Notes: a model not told the origin generated them from the letters alone. DNA of 64,000 bases from Petrocella atlantisensis (GCF_900538275.1 NZ_LR130778.1:620001-684000), one strand, 5' to 3'; positions 10,010-19,611 are shown, counted from the first letter of the stretch. Numbers and translations: made by a program.

Positions 10010-10132
10010 TTACTTATTCTTTATAATCTTTTTTTCCAGAGCTTTCGGTTTTCCAAGTATTTCTTTTAGTAGCATGGCTTTCCTAAGATCTGTCTTGGTC
10101 ATGTTTTTTAGTTCTTTTTTTAGGCTTCTCAT
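10010..10132 (-). CDS. Small basic protein downstream of floA (40 aa)
   Basis: Short frame MRSLKKELKNMTK to IIKNK. An AGGAGG lies 7 nt before the ATG at 10132, and the gene begins 11 bp after floA, so it would be the last gene of the nfeD-floA operon. The product is strongly basic, lysine-rich and without membrane segment. I do not recognise a family. The spacing and the ribosome site are the evidence; codon-level conservation cannot be judged from one sequence. Confidence 0.5.
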   Translation of the reverse strand: MRSLKKELKNMTKTDLRKAMLLKEILGKPKALEKKIIKNK

Positions 10133-10143
10133 AACCATGCCTC

Positions 10144-11115
10144 CTATATTTCTTTGTCACTATCACCTATGGATTCTCGCATGGTGGTGTCAGCTTGTAT
10201 GTTCTTTAGATTATAATAATCCATCACACCAATATTACCTTTTCTAAATGCCTCCGCTATGGCAAGTGGTACTTGTGCTTGAGCCTCAACTACTTTAGCG
10301 TTCATTTCTTCAACCAGTGCCTTCATTTCTTGTTCTCTTGCGATGGCAAACACACGTCGCTCCTCTGCTTTTGCTTGAGCGATTTGTTTATCTGCTTCTG
10401 CTTGTTCTGCTTGAAGTCTTGCACCGATATTTTTACCTAAATCAATATCTGCAATATCTATTGAAAGAATCTCAAATGCCGTTCCAGAGTCCAACCCTTT
10501 ATTTAAGACACGTTCTGAGATCATATCCGGGTTCTCTAGAACTTCTTTATGACTTTCACTTGAACCGACTGTGGTAACAATACCTTCACCAACTCTTGCA
10601 ATGATGGTTTCTTCACCAGCACCACCAACCAGTCTTTCTAGGTTGGCTCGAACGGTTACTTTGGCTAATGCTTTGACTTCAATACCATTTTTGGCTACCG
10701 CCACAACGAGAGGTGTTTCAATTACCTTAGGTGTTACACTCATTCTGACCGCTTCTAGTACATCACGACCTGCCAAATCAATAGCTGCTGCTCGTTCAAA
10801 TGTTAAGTCCAACTTAGCTCTGTGGGCTGCTATAAGCGCATCCACAACCCGACCGACTTTTCCACCGGCCAATAAATGTGATTCCAATTGATTAATATCC
10901 ACATCTATATTTGCTTTGACCGCTCGAATCAAGGGTAATACGATAAGATTCGGTTTCACACGGCGTAATTTCATACCTATTAATCCGGCTATACTGACTT
11001 TTACATTAGATGCTATAGCAGCAATCCACAATCTTACCGGGATGACGCTAAAAAATATGGCTAAAAACAGTACCACCAACGAAACTATGAGTAACATACC
11101 AATGGGTTGTTCCAT
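10144..11115 (-). CDS. floA: Flotillin-like protein FloA
   Basis: Membrane-associated scaffold of functional membrane microdomains in Firmicutes (YqfA family). The 323-aa chain has one N-terminal hydrophobic hairpin ([17 protein letters not shown] then [20 protein letters not shown]), followed by an SPFH-like region ([37 protein letters not shown]) and a C-terminal A/E/Q-rich coiled coil ([17 protein letters not shown]). AGGAGG lies 7 nt before the ATG. Transcribed with nfeD, whose stop is 11 bp upstream; this pairing is typical of the family and supports the call. Confidence 0.95.
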   Translation of the reverse strand: MEQPIGMLLIVSLVVLFLAIFFSVIPVRLWIAAIASNVKVSIAGLIGMKLRRVKPNLIVLPLIRAVKANIDVDINQLESHLLAGGKVGRVVDALIAAHRAKLDLTFERAAAIDLAGRDVLEAVRMSVTPKVIETPLVVAVAKNGIEVKALAKVTVRANLERLVGGAGEETIIARVGEGIVTTVGSSESHKEVLENPDMISERVLNKGLDSGTAFEILSIDIADIDLGKNIGARLQAEQAEADKQIAQAKAEERRVFAIAREQEMKALVEEMNAKVVEAQAQVPLAIAEAFRKGNIGVMDYYNLKNIQADTTMRESIGDSDKEI

Positions 11116-11126
11116 ATAAATACCTC

Positions 11127-11585
11127 CTATTCTATACCTTTAACAAAAATTTTTTTACCTTCCACTTCTGCAATTAAAATATTGGAACCTTTTTGTATAA
11201 AACTACCTTTTGTTAAGACATCCAGTTCCAAACCATCAAAATCACCTTTGCCTGTTGGTCTTAGTGCTGTTACAGCTATTCCGGTTTTACCAACAAGTAG
11301 GCTTAAATCACTTTTTAATATTTCTTCATTTAGTTGAGCCTTTTGAATTAAGGGGCTTCTTTTTGCAGCAATGAATTTATAAGCCAAATACATGAGAATA
11401 ATGGCTACCAGTAAAATAACCAAAAACATCACAACGCCTTCAGCAATTGTATTGGTTGTCATTATAACCCCGGCTAGAATTGCAACTATGCCAATCCCGC
11501 CTGTGACACCAAAACTTGGTATAAAGATTTCGGCGATCAACAATAGAATGCCGCTGGCTATGAGGAGAATGGGTAATGTTTCCAT
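11127..11585 (-). CDS. nfeD: NfeD family membrane protein (short form)
   Basis: Partner of flotillins. 152 aa: hydrophobic N-terminal half with about three membrane segments ([55 protein letters not shown]), then a C-terminal soluble OB-fold-like domain ([20 protein letters not shown] ... [13 protein letters not shown]). It lacks the N-terminal ClpP-like protease domain of long NfeD proteins. AAAGGAGG precedes the ATG. First gene of the nfeD-floA operon; its upstream region abuts the 214-bp duplication. Confidence 0.93.
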   Translation of the reverse strand: METLPILLIASGILLLIAEIFIPSFGVTGGIGIVAILAGVIMTTNTIAEGVVMFLVILLVAIILMYLAYKFIAAKRSPLIQKAQLNEEILKSDLSLLVGKTGIAVTALRPTGKGDFDGLELDVLTKGSFIQKGSNILIAEVEGKKIFVKGIE

Positions 11586-11658
11586 AAGCTACCTCCTTTA
11601 GGTTTTTTTGCCTATTATGCATAGGATTATGAATACTATTTTCATTTGTTACTTCTAT

Positions 11659-11872
11659 ATTATAACATATATTTGTCTGGCTAATTATTAAGGAAGTTTA
11701 AATTCTTTTGCAAAGTTGGAAAACTTTATAATAATAATAGCAAGTTAAAATTTGTTTTTGAAGGGGGTCCCATGAAGTGAGTTCTTTTGTGTTATCTCAA
11801 CTTGTCCTATGAAAACCCATCCGTGGATTAGCTGGAACTTCATACTCGGTACGTATTCTTTTCAATTTAAGC
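11659..11872. repeat. 214-bp target-site duplication, left copy
   Basis: Identical over 214 bp, by eye, to 13838-14051. It contains the upstream region and the 5' third of the structured RNA locus described at 13939-14227. Here the RNA sequence is cut by the IS inside the loop of an internal hairpin, so transcription from this copy would run into the IS left-end terminator. Confidence 0.95.
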
Positions 11873-13837
11873 CGGGTCTTTGACACTTGCCGAAGTAACT
11901 AAAACAGCGAAAACCTTATAACAAGCCTATTTAGGCTTATTTTTTTGTCAAATTCTACTCTTTTCATTTACGTTCTACTACGTTCTATGATATAATATAG
12001 GGTATTAGGAGGTGTTGTTATGAGGCTGAAAGTTGTAAATTCTAAAATGTTCAATTATTATATGTCATAGAAACTATTTATGTTGATGGAAAACAAAAAA
12101 CTAGAACCGTCGAAAAACTTGGCAGATATTCTGATTTAGAAAAAAAGCTAAATGGTGCTAATCCCATAGAGTGGGCCAAAAAGTATATCGAAGATCTTAA
12201 TCGCCAAGAAAAAGAACAAAAACGTGAGGTTATTATCAAGCTTAGGCAATCCACGCTTATTGATAAAGAGATTCAACGTTCCTACAACGGTGGCTATCTT
12301 TTTCTTCAACAGATTTATTACCAGTTAGGGCTTCATAAGATTTGTAACGATATTTCTTCAAGGCACAAGTTCACCTATGACCTTAACGGTATTCTCTCTC
12401 GTTTGATTTACGGAAGAATTCTTTTTCCTTCTTCCAAGCTTTGCACCTTTGAATCTTCTAAACGTCTTCTCGAACAGCCAAACTTTGAATTACAGAACAT
12501 TTACAGGTCTTTAGAAGTTATCGCTAAGGAATCCGATTTCATACAATCACAGCTTTACAAAACAGTCTAGCAGTTTCTAAACGTAATGATCGAATTCTTT
12601 ATTATGACTGTACCAACTACTTTTTGAGATTGAACAAGAAGATGGCCTTAAACAATATGGACCCTCCAAAGAAAACCGTCCTAACCCTATTGTAGAAATG
12701 GGCTTGTTTATGGATGGAGATGGTATTCCTCTCGCTTTTAACATTCACAGTGGCAATACCAATGAGCAGGTGACTCTAAAGCCTTTAGAAAAGCAAATTA
12801 TCGAAGACTTCAAACTATCCAAGTTTGTTGTATGTACTGATGCCGGCTTATCTTCAAATGCAAATAGGAAGTTTAATAATATAAATGGACGTTCTTTTAT
12901 TACAACTCAATCCATCAAAAAACTTAAGCAGTTTTTAAAAGAGTGGGCTTTAGAACCAACTGGATGGAGGCACAATGATTCCAAAGAAACCTTTGATTTA
13001 AACCTGTTTGATGAAAATGAAAGTCTTTGTGAGCAATATAAGAATATGACCTTTTATAAAGAGAGATGGATTAAAGAGAATGATCTTGAGCAAAACTGAT
13101 TGTCACCTTTTCTCTTAAATACCGTTATTATCAACGTCAGATCAGAAACAAACAACTTGAACGTGCCACAAAACTCATTAGCACTAACCCAAAAAGTATA
13201 GGTAAGAAAAGACAAAATGATTATAAACGATTTATCGCTTCCACCAATGTTACAAGTGATGGTGAAGTTGCAGAAGAGACACTTTACCATCTTAATTCAA
13301 ATACTGTTGCTGAGGAAAGTATCTATGACGGCTTCTATGCAGTATGTACTAACCTTGACGAAGATGCTTCTGAAATAGCTAGAATTAACCACCGACGTTG
13401 GGAAGTTGAAGAATGTTTTAGAATTATGAAGAGCGAGTTTAAAGCAAGACCTGTTTATCTTCAAAGAGACGACCGTATAAAAGCGCATTTTACAACCTGT
13501 TTTCTAGCACTTGTTTTATATAGATATCTGGAGAAAGACCTAGACAACCAGTTTACAACGAACGAAATCGTCGGCCAGTTAAAGGATATGAACTTCTATT
13601 GCGTTCCTGGACAGGGTTTTATTCCGACCTATACACGTACTGATTTTACAGATGCACTACATGATACCTATGGATTTAGAACAGACTATCAGATTGTCAG
13701 CGACAAAGAAATGAAAAATATATACAAAAAGACTAAAAAGTAAAAAAAGTACGCAAAATTAATGACATATAAAAGCTTGAAGCCCCTATTTATAAGGGAT
13801 TTCAAGCTTTTTCTGTTTCACAACTGTCAAAGACAGG
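11873..13837 (+). mobile_element. IS1634-like insertion sequence, copy 2
   Basis: A 1965-bp element with the same ends and internal layout as copy 1 (left-end terminator 11923-11945, promoter, AGGAGG, transposase, 3' hairpin). Side-by-side reading shows that the copies differ only by single-base changes in the length of A or T runs; I saw no substitutions. Same orientation as copy 1, 3.9 kb apart, bracketing nfeD-floA. Confidence 0.9.
12020..13743 (+). pseudogene. IS1634-like DDE transposase, frameshifted as read (copy 2)
   Basis: Same transposase as copy 1. This copy keeps a continuous frame from KTRTVEKLGRYSDLEKK through SQLYKTV, where a missing A breaks it; copy 1 has the extra A and continues KNSLAVSKRNDR. 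Copy 2 also lacks one T in the ACTTTTTGAG run. Breaks shared with copy 1 are at TCTAAAATG near the start and GAGCAAAACTGA in the middle; one extra A in each restores SKNVQLLYVIETIY and DLEQKLIVTFSLKYR. The C-terminal part ends properly as NIYKKTKK. A consensus of the two copies with those two repairs gives a complete enzyme. Confidence 0.85.
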
Positions 13838-14051
13838 ATTATAACATATATTTGTCTGGCTAATTATTAAGGAAGTTTAAATTCTTTTGCAAAGTTGGAA
13901 AACTTTATAATAATAATAGCAAGTTAAAATTTGTTTTTGAAGGGGGTCCCATGAAGTGAGTTCTTTTGTGTTATCTCAACTTGTCCTATGAAAACCCATC
14001 CGTGGATTAGCTGGAACTTCATACTCGGTACGTATTCTTTTCAATTTAAGC
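13838..14051. repeat. 214-bp target-site duplication, right copy
   Basis: Same sequence as 11659-11872. Here it continues into unique sequence at 14052 and forms the 5' part of an intact structured RNA locus. Confidence 0.95.
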
Positions 14052-14227
14052 AACTTAAAAAAATAAATGCTACCAGTTGGCCAACATCGACCATGAAGTT
14101 CCTGGAGGCAGTGTGTATAATGGAGTTAGTCAGCATGGATGCTGACCGTCGACTTTTGGTGCATGGATGCACCAATCGGAGACCGTAATTATACACACTG
14201 TGGAAGGGTTTTCATGGGACGGCCTTC
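13939..14227 (+). ncRNA. Probable structured noncoding RNA of about 290 nt, class not recognised
   Basis: No credible ORF, but many long perfect pairings: closing helix GTCCCATGAA (13946-13955) with 14211-14220, extended by GAAGG/CCTTC across a 2x2 internal loop; GGAACTTCAT (14013-14022) with ATGAAGTTCC (14093-14102); hairpin TTTAAG-CAA-CTTAAA (14045-14059); 13-bp helix 14109-14121 with 14188-14200. That helix encloses two hairpins with the same loop, GC-AUGGAU-GC (14133-14142 and 14161-14170). ATGAAAACCC (13988-13997) can pair with GGGTTTTCAT (14206-14215), competing with the closing helix. A TATAAT (13906-13911) lies upstream and T-rich sequence follows, favouring the plus strand. It may belong to a known large RNA class (raiA or 6S-like); I cannot confirm one. 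Confidence 0.65.
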
Positions 14228-14259
14228 AATAAACTTTGATTTTATAATTTTTTAAGAGT

Positions 14260-14294
14260 AAAAAAAGTCTCTAAGCTTTTATTCGCCTAGAGAC
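14260..14294 (-). terminator. Terminator of the glgCD operon
   Basis: Minus-strand stem GTCTCTAGGC/GCTTAGAGAC (10 bp with one G-U, arms 14267-14276 and 14285-14294) followed by seven T. It lies 57 bp after the glgD stop. Confidence 0.88.
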
Positions 14295-14350
14295 CCTGAT
14301 CATCACATAACATATTAGGTTTAGCCCTGCTTTGACACAAAACCTATTTA

Positions 14351-15472
14351 TTAGATTTCCACATGTTTACCTACAATAATCGGGAAACTTCGCTCCCCTT
14401 TTAGAGTTTTACCTTCTTTGACAATCACTTCTTTATCAAGAATCACATAATCTAGAGTCGCATTGGGTTCAATCACAGTATCTTGCATAATAATACTGTT
14501 TCTAACAACTGCACCTCGACCAATCTTGACACCCCTTGATAAAACACTGTCGTAAACTTCACCTTCAATGATACAACCATCCGCAACAATAGAATGGTTA
14601 ACCACTGCTTCTTCATTGTATTTTGTAGGTGTCTCATCTTTTACTTTCGTAAAAACCTTGCCATCCGTATTGAATAATTCTTGACGAACTTCTGGGTTAA
14701 TCATATCCATATTACAATTGTAGAACATAGATATTGAACTTAATGAACGCCAATAGCCTTTGTATTCATACCCCATTATGTTAAGCTTATCCAATTTACG
14801 GATTAGGATATCTTTTACAAAATCATAATGACCATGCGCTTCGCTCTCTTCAAGAAGTTCGATGAGTAATGTTCGCTTCAAAATATATACACCAAGAGAT
14901 GCTAATTTTCCATCCGGCGTTTCAGGTTTTTCTCTCAGATCAACAATGCGTCCTTTGTCATCAAGCTTAATGATACCAAACTCCTTAAGTTCAACCGGGT
15001 CAAAGTCGGACATATCTCGGTACATAACGGTGATATCTGCTTCCTGTTTTTCATGAGCTTCCACTAAGAGATTGAAGTCCATTTTATAGATGCAGTTACC
15101 TGTAGCTATAATGACATACTCATCTGTACTCCTTTTTAAAAAGGAAATATTACTGTACATACCATCTGCAGATCCTCTGTACCAACCTGTATTTTCTCCT
15201 GCTAAGTATGGCGGGAACATAAACAGACCGTTATTTCTACGATCAAGATCCCATTCCTTACCTGCTCCAAGATGGTCCATGAGAGATCTGAAGCTGTATT
15301 GTGTTACAACACCGACCTTATCAATGCCGGAGTTAATCATATTAGATAAAACAAAATCAATCGCTCTGTACTTTCCACCTACCGGTATCGCAGACACTGA
15401 TCTTTTTGCCACCAATTCCTTCATGCTTTCTTTTCTTCCACCTGTGATAATGATTCCTAAAACTCTACTCAT
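14351..15472 (-). CDS. glgD: GlgD, glucose-1-phosphate adenylyltransferase regulatory-type subunit
   Basis: Works with GlgC to make ADP-glucose for glycogen synthesis. 373 aa: N-terminal nucleotidyltransferase fold in which the catalytic loop is altered ([20 protein letters not shown] in place of the GlgC GGQGSRLG loop), then [16 protein letters not shown], and a C-terminal left-handed beta-helix (hexapeptide-like [29 protein letters not shown]). The altered loop is typical of GlgD and suggests a mainly regulatory subunit. Its ATG overlaps the end of glgC by 8 bp, with GGGGG as ribosome site, indicating coupled translation. Confidence 0.95.
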   Translation of the reverse strand: MSRVLGIIITGGRKESMKELVAKRSVSAIPVGGKYRAIDFVLSNMINSGIDKVGVVTQYSFRSLMDHLGAGKEWDLDRRNNGLFMFPPYLAGENTGWYRGSADGMYSNISFLKRSTDEYVIIATGNCIYKMDFNLLVEAHEKQEADITVMYRDMSDFDPVELKEFGIIKLDDKGRIVDLREKPETPDGKLASLGVYILKRTLLIELLEESEAHGHYDFVKDILIRKLDKLNIMGYEYKGYWRSLSSISMFYNCNMDMINPEVRQELFNTDGKVFTKVKDETPTKYNEEAVVNHSIVADGCIIEGEVYDSVLSRGVKIGRGAVVRNSIIMQDTVIEPNATLDYVILDKEVIVKEGKTLKGERSFPIIVGKHVEI

Positions 15473-16748
15473 GTCTCGTACCCCCTTTAAATACTGTTCC
15501 GCCGGAAGCTATATTCAATGTAGCATAGTCTGAGGCATCAACGCATTTGTGGATAACGACATTTTTTCCAAGTATGGCATGATCCGGTATGAAAGCACTT
15601 TCGGCAATAACGTTAATACCTGTGTTGTAAATATCAGGCTTAATTGTATTGACCACCAGTTCACCAACACCCATTTCTACGCCCTCACCTACAACCACTT
15701 TTTCAGCAAGAATACTTTTATAAATCTTAGCATTTTTACCAATGACTGAATTGGACATAATGATAGAATCTTCTATATATGCGCCTTCTTCTATAATGAC
15801 ACCCGGGAAAATAATCGAATTTCTAACTGTTCCATAAACCATGCAACCTTCTGCGACTATTGATTTTTTCACACTACCATTTGGTCCTATATAATGAGCA
15901 GGCATAACTGGATTGGTTGTATATATTTTCCAATTGTGGTCAAATAAATTAAAATCCGGTACACGCTCGATTAAATCCATGTTGGATTCCCAATAGGATT
16001 GAATGGTACCAACATCCTTCCAATAGCCCTCAAAAGCATAAGCAAACATTCTTTTGTTTTCATCGAGCATCATTGGGATAATATTCTTACCAAAGTCTTT
16101 TTCAGATGCTTCGTTATGATCATCACGAATTAAGTATTCTCGTAAAATTTCCCATGTAAAAATATAAACACCCATAGATGCTAAATTGCTCTTAGGCTTA
16201 GCCGGTTTTTCTTCAAACTCTAAAATACGATTGGTTGCATCAGTATGCATAAGTCCAAAACGGCTAGCTTCTTCAATCGGTACCTCAAAAACAGATATTG
16301 TAGCGTCGGCTTCATTTTTCTTGTGCGCCGCTAACATCTTAGCGTAATCCATCTTATAAATATGGTCACCTGATAAAATGACCACATACTCCGGTGATAC
16401 CTTATCAATGTAGTGGATATTCTGGTACACTGCATTAGCTGTTCCTGTAAACCAATCGTTATTCTCCGACTTCAGATAGGGTGATAAAATTGTAACACCA
16501 CCATTATTACGATCTAAATCCCAAGGTTTACCGATGCCGATATGGGCATTTAACTCTAAAGGCTCATATTGGGTAAATACACCTACTGTATCGATACCAG
16601 AATTGATACAATTGCTTAAAGGAAAATCAATGATTCTAAACTTACCACCATATGGAACGGCTGGCTTTGCAGTTGATGATGTCAATACGCCTAATCTACT
16701 GCCTTGTCCGCCTGCGAGTAGTAAGCCCACTAATTCTTTAGTTGCCAT
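15465..16748 (-). CDS. glgC: Glucose-1-phosphate adenylyltransferase
   Basis: Catalyses ATP + glucose-1-phosphate to ADP-glucose + PPi, the committed step of glycogen synthesis. 427 aa with the nucleotide-binding loop [33 protein letters not shown], the sugar-phosphate region [25 protein letters not shown] and [18 protein letters not shown], and a C-terminal beta-helix ([25 protein letters not shown]). GGGAGAGG precedes the ATG. First gene of glgC-glgD. Two copies of TTAACATAAAGC stand in its upstream region; significance unknown. Confidence 0.97.
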   Translation of the reverse strand: MATKELVGLLLAGGQGSRLGVLTSSTAKPAVPYGGKFRIIDFPLSNCINSGIDTVGVFTQYEPLELNAHIGIGKPWDLDRNNGGVTILSPYLKSENNDWFTGTANAVYQNIHYIDKVSPEYVVILSGDHIYKMDYAKMLAAHKKNEADATISVFEVPIEEASRFGLMHTDATNRILEFEEKPAKPKSNLASMGVYIFTWEILREYLIRDDHNEASEKDFGKNIIPMMLDENKRMFAYAFEGYWKDVGTIQSYWESNMDLIERVPDFNLFDHNWKIYTTNPVMPAHYIGPNGSVKKSIVAEGCMVYGTVRNSIIFPGVIIEEGAYIEDSIIMSNSVIGKNAKIYKSILAEKVVVGEGVEMGVGELVVNTIKPDIYNTGINVIAESAFIPDHAILGKNVVIHKCVDASDYATLNIASGGTVFKGGTRHE

Positions 16749-16938
16749 TTTAACCTCTCCCTTCTATTACGTGTCTTTACAACTTTGTGTTAACATAAAG
16801 CCTAGACTACATATTACTATTTTAACATAAAGCTTAAAGTTATACCAATAAAAAAACATGTATACTTATAGGAATATGGAGCTGTCTTATTTGTCCTAAT
16901 TGCTCTCTAAAACGTCTTTTTTGCATTTTTATAAGCAT

Positions 16939-16973
16939 AAAAAAGGAGCAAACCTTAATGATTCACTCCTTTT
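16939..16973. terminator. Terminator downstream of fba
   Basis: Minus-strand AAAAGGAGTGAATC pairs with GGTTTGCTCCTTTT around a 5-nt loop (14 bp including G-U pairs) and is followed by further T. It lies 17 bp after the fba stop. Confidence 0.85.
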
Positions 16974-16989
16974 CATTCTACATGATCAA

Positions 16990-17853
16990 TTATGCTTGGT
17001 TAATTGATCCAAATAAATCCATTTTTTCTTTTACTGTTGCTTTAATCGCTTCAAAACCTGGTGCAAGTAATTTACGAGGGTCAAAACCTTTGCCAACTTT
17101 GTCTTTTCCTTCTTCAATATATTTTCTTGTTGCTGCTGCAAAAGTCCATTGACATTCTGTATTAACATTAATCTTAGATACGCCTAAAGTAATGGCATCT
17201 CTAACCATCTTATCAGGAATACCAGTACCACCATGCAGTACAAGAGGACGGTCGCCTGTTAACTTTTGAATCTCTTCAAGCGTATCTAGGCTAAGACCTG
17301 CCCAATTATCAGGGTAGGCACCGTGAATGTTTCCAATACCTGCTGCTAACATATCTACACCCAAATCATTGATTCTTTTACATTCTTGTGGATCAGCAAT
17401 TTCACCGTTTCCGATGACACCGTCTTCTTCGCCACCAATAGAGCCAACTTCCGCTTCTACAGAAATACCTTTTGAATGTGCCAATTCTATAATTTCTTTG
17501 GTTTTTTCTACATTTTCATCGATATCGTAATGAGAACCATCAAACATAACTGAAGTAAATCCGGCTTCAATACATTTTTTGGCACCATCCAATGAACCGT
17601 GATCCAGATGAACCGCAACAGGTACAGTAATATTAAGATCTTTCATCATACCTTTGACCATACCCATAACGGTATTGTATCCACCCATATACTTACCGGC
17701 ACCTTCTGATACACCTAAAATAACCGGTGAATTGTTCTCTTGTGCCGTTAATAAAACCGCTTTTGTCCATTCCAAATTATTGATATTAAATTGTCCTACT
17801 GCGTATTTCCCTGCCTTCGCTTTTCTCAACATCTCCGTTGCAGATACTAACAT
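16990..17853 (-). CDS. fba: Fructose-bisphosphate aldolase, class II
   Basis: Zinc-dependent cleavage of fructose-1,6-bisphosphate to DHAP and glyceraldehyde-3-phosphate. 287 aa from the chosen start; MLVSATEMLRKAKAGKYAVG is a typical N-terminus. Metal-site and active-site motifs: VAVHLDHGSLDGAKKCIEAG, SVMFDGSHYD, VSVEAEVGSIGGEEDG, ADPQECKRI, LVLHGGTGIPD and KINVNTECQ. GGAGG stands 8 nt before the ATG at 17853, so the in-frame ATG at 17868 is probably not used. Monocistronic. Confidence 0.97.
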   Translation of the reverse strand: MLVSATEMLRKAKAGKYAVGQFNINNLEWTKAVLLTAQENNSPVILGVSEGAGKYMGGYNTVMGMVKGMMKDLNITVPVAVHLDHGSLDGAKKCIEAGFTSVMFDGSHYDIDENVEKTKEIIELAHSKGISVEAEVGSIGGEEDGVIGNGEIADPQECKRINDLGVDMLAAGIGNIHGAYPDNWAGLSLDTLEEIQKLTGDRPLVLHGGTGIPDKMVRDAITLGVSKINVNTECQWTFAAATRKYIEEGKDKVGKGFDPRKLLAPGFEAIKATVKEKMDLFGSINQA

Positions 17854-17911
17854 ATTCATTACCTCCATTTTATTGGGATGGCTAAATCTTAAACGCCATC
17901 TGTTTTATTGT

Positions 17912-18011
17912 TTCATATATGGTTAAGCACTAAAATATATTTAGCACCTTCACCATCTATTCATATGTTTTAGGTTCTAACAAATTATATCATAAAACAA
18001 CCATATATGAA
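17912..18011 (-). promoter_or_regulatory. fba promoter region with two CATATATG-centred sites
   Basis: TTCATATATGGTT (17912-17924) and its exact inverted copy (17999-18011) lie 74 bp apart. On the minus strand the distal site overlaps a -35-like TTCATA, with a 16-nt spacer to an extended -10 TGATATAAT (TATAAT at 17982-17987); the other site lies in the 5' leader. CATATATG is itself a palindrome, so these look like two operator sites flanking the start. No terminator for purH is obvious in this 207-bp gap. Confidence 0.45.
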
Positions 18012-18060
18012 GGTTTTTTGCTTTGAAATAATGACCAATAAAACATGTCTTTTTTTAGTC

Positions 18061-19611
18061 TTAGTGTTTAAAATGTCTCATGCCAGTAAAGACCATAGCT
18101 ATACCATATTTGTTACATGCATCAATGGATTCCTGATCTTTCATAGATCCGCCAGGTTGAATGATGGCTGTAATGCCCGCAGCAGCTGCTGCCTCTACAC
18201 AATCCGAAAAAGGGAAGAAAGCATCAGAGGCCAAAGATGCACCCTTTAATATCCCATCACCGAGAGCTTCCTTACAGTGATCAATAGCTTGATTACAAGC
18301 CCAAATCCGATTGACTTGACCCGGTCCGACACCAAGTGATTGCTTGTTTTTACCTATGGCTATTCCGTTGGATTTAGCATATTTCACGATTTTCCAAGTG
18401 AATTTCAGATCTTCCATCTCTTCAGGTGTTGGTTTACGATCCGTTACAACCTCTAACGCACCTTCGTATAACACGTTGTCTATGGTTTGAACCAACAACC
18501 CACCACTGACTTTCTTTAAGTCATAGGCAGTATCTGGTTGTTTCACTTCAATGTTCTCAAGTTGTAATAAGCGAATATTTTTCTTCTCTCTTAATAGCTT
18601 AAGGGCTTCTGCACTATAACTTGGTGCTACAACGATTTCGATGAATATTTTGTTGATTTCAAGGGCTGTTTTTGAATCAATTTCCCTATTGGCTACGATG
18701 ATGCCACCAAAAATGGATTTAGGATCTGAGGAATAAGCTCTCATATATGCTTCGTATACATCTGTACCACTACCAACGCCACATGGATTTGCATGCTTAC
18801 AGGCTACAACTGTTGGTTCAGTGTACTCTTTACATAATTCAAGGGCACCATGGGTATCATTGATGTTGTTAAAAGAGAGTTCTTTACCATGAAGCTGAAC
18901 GGCATCGGTTAGCATACCTTTTGTATTCCCAACTTCTTTGTAAAAAGCTGCTTGTTGGTGGGGATTTTCCCCATAGCGCATGTCTTGAACTTTTTCAAAG
19001 GTCATGGTCATTACTTCCGGTAATTCAGTTGCGCCTCTTTGCTTCCTCATATAAGTAGCAATGAGTGTATCATAGCTACTGGTATGCTCAAAGACCTTTG
19101 AACTTAAGTAGAAATTGGTTTCCTTTTTTACTTTTTTTCCAGTCTTTAATTCATCAAGCACGACTTCATAGTCTGCCGGATCAACAATAACCGATACGTC
19201 TTGATAATTTTTTGCTGCAGATCGTAACATGGTCGGTCCACCAATATCAATGTTTTCTATGGCTTCGTCTAGCTGTACACCTTCTTTTAAAATGGTTGCT
19301 TTAAAAGGATATAAATTCACGACAACAAGATCTATGGGTGTTACACCCAGTTTTTCGATTTGCGCCATATGCTCTTTGTTATCACGTCTTGCCAATAGTC
19401 CTGCATGAATGTGTGGATCTAATGTCTTGACCCTACCATCCAGACATTCAGGAAACCCGGTGATATCCGATATACCAATGACCTCAACGCCTTCCGCTTC
19501 TAGTACCTTAGCAGTTCCGCCCGTGGAAATAATGTCTACGTCTAATGCTCTTAAAGCTTTTGCAAATTCTACAATGCCCGTCTTGTCTGAAACACTAATT
19601 AATGCTCTCAT
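18061..19611 (-). CDS. purH: Bifunctional AICAR transformylase/IMP cyclohydrolase
   Basis: Last two steps of IMP synthesis: formyl transfer from 10-formyl-THF to AICAR, then ring closure. 516 aa from ATG 19611, chosen because AAAGGAG is 8 nt upstream (the ATG at 19617 is too close). N-terminal IMP cyclohydrolase domain: RALISVSDKTGIVEFAKAL, ISTGGTAKVLEAEGV, DPHIHAGLLARR. C-terminal transformylase: YGENPHQQAAFY, the catalytic KHANPCGVGSG, FPFSDCVEAAAAAG, and the ending FTGMRHFKH. It follows pflB by 52 bp in the same direction and probably shares its ZTP-controlled transcript. Confidence 0.97.
   Translation of the reverse strand: MRALISVSDKTGIVEFAKALRALDVDIISTGGTAKVLEAEGVEVIGISDITGFPECLDGRVKTLDPHIHAGLLARRDNKEHMAQIEKLGVTPIDLVVVNLYPFKATILKEGVQLDEAIENIDIGGPTMLRSAAKNYQDVSVIVDPADYEVVLDELKTGKKVKKETNFYLSSKVFEHTSSYDTLIATYMRKQRGATELPEVMTMTFEKVQDMRYGENPHQQAAFYKEVGNTKGMLTDAVQLHGKELSFNNINDTHGALELCKEYTEPTVVACKHANPCGVGSGTDVYEAYMRAYSSDPKSIFGGIIVANREIDSKTALEINKIFIEIVVAPSYSAEALKLLREKKNIRLLQLENIEVKQPDTAYDLKKVSGGLLVQTIDNVLYEGALEVVTDRKPTPEEMEDLKFTWKIVKYAKSNGIAIGKNKQSLGVGPGQVNRIWACNQAIDHCKEALGDGILKGASLASDAFFPFSDCVEAAAAAGITAIIQPGGSMKDQESIDACNKYGIAMVFTGMRHFKH

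Noticed and set aside
9477-10247. 256-aa plus-strand frame running past the right end of IS copy 1
   Set aside because: It is the transposase C-terminus joined by an indel to the duplication and then to the antisense of the floA end; copy 2 shows the proper stop at 13743.
10571-10891. Open plus-strand frames opposite floA
   Set aside because: Shadows of the strongly biased floA coding strand; no ribosome sites and no protein-like composition.
8073-13743. Programmed ribosomal frameshifting in the transposase
   Set aside because: Too many break points, different between copies; a programmed shift would be one conserved slippery site.
13988-14188. 66-aa plus-strand frame inside the structured RNA region
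   Set aside because: No ribosome site, and its sequence is fully taken up by helices; composition is unlike a protein.
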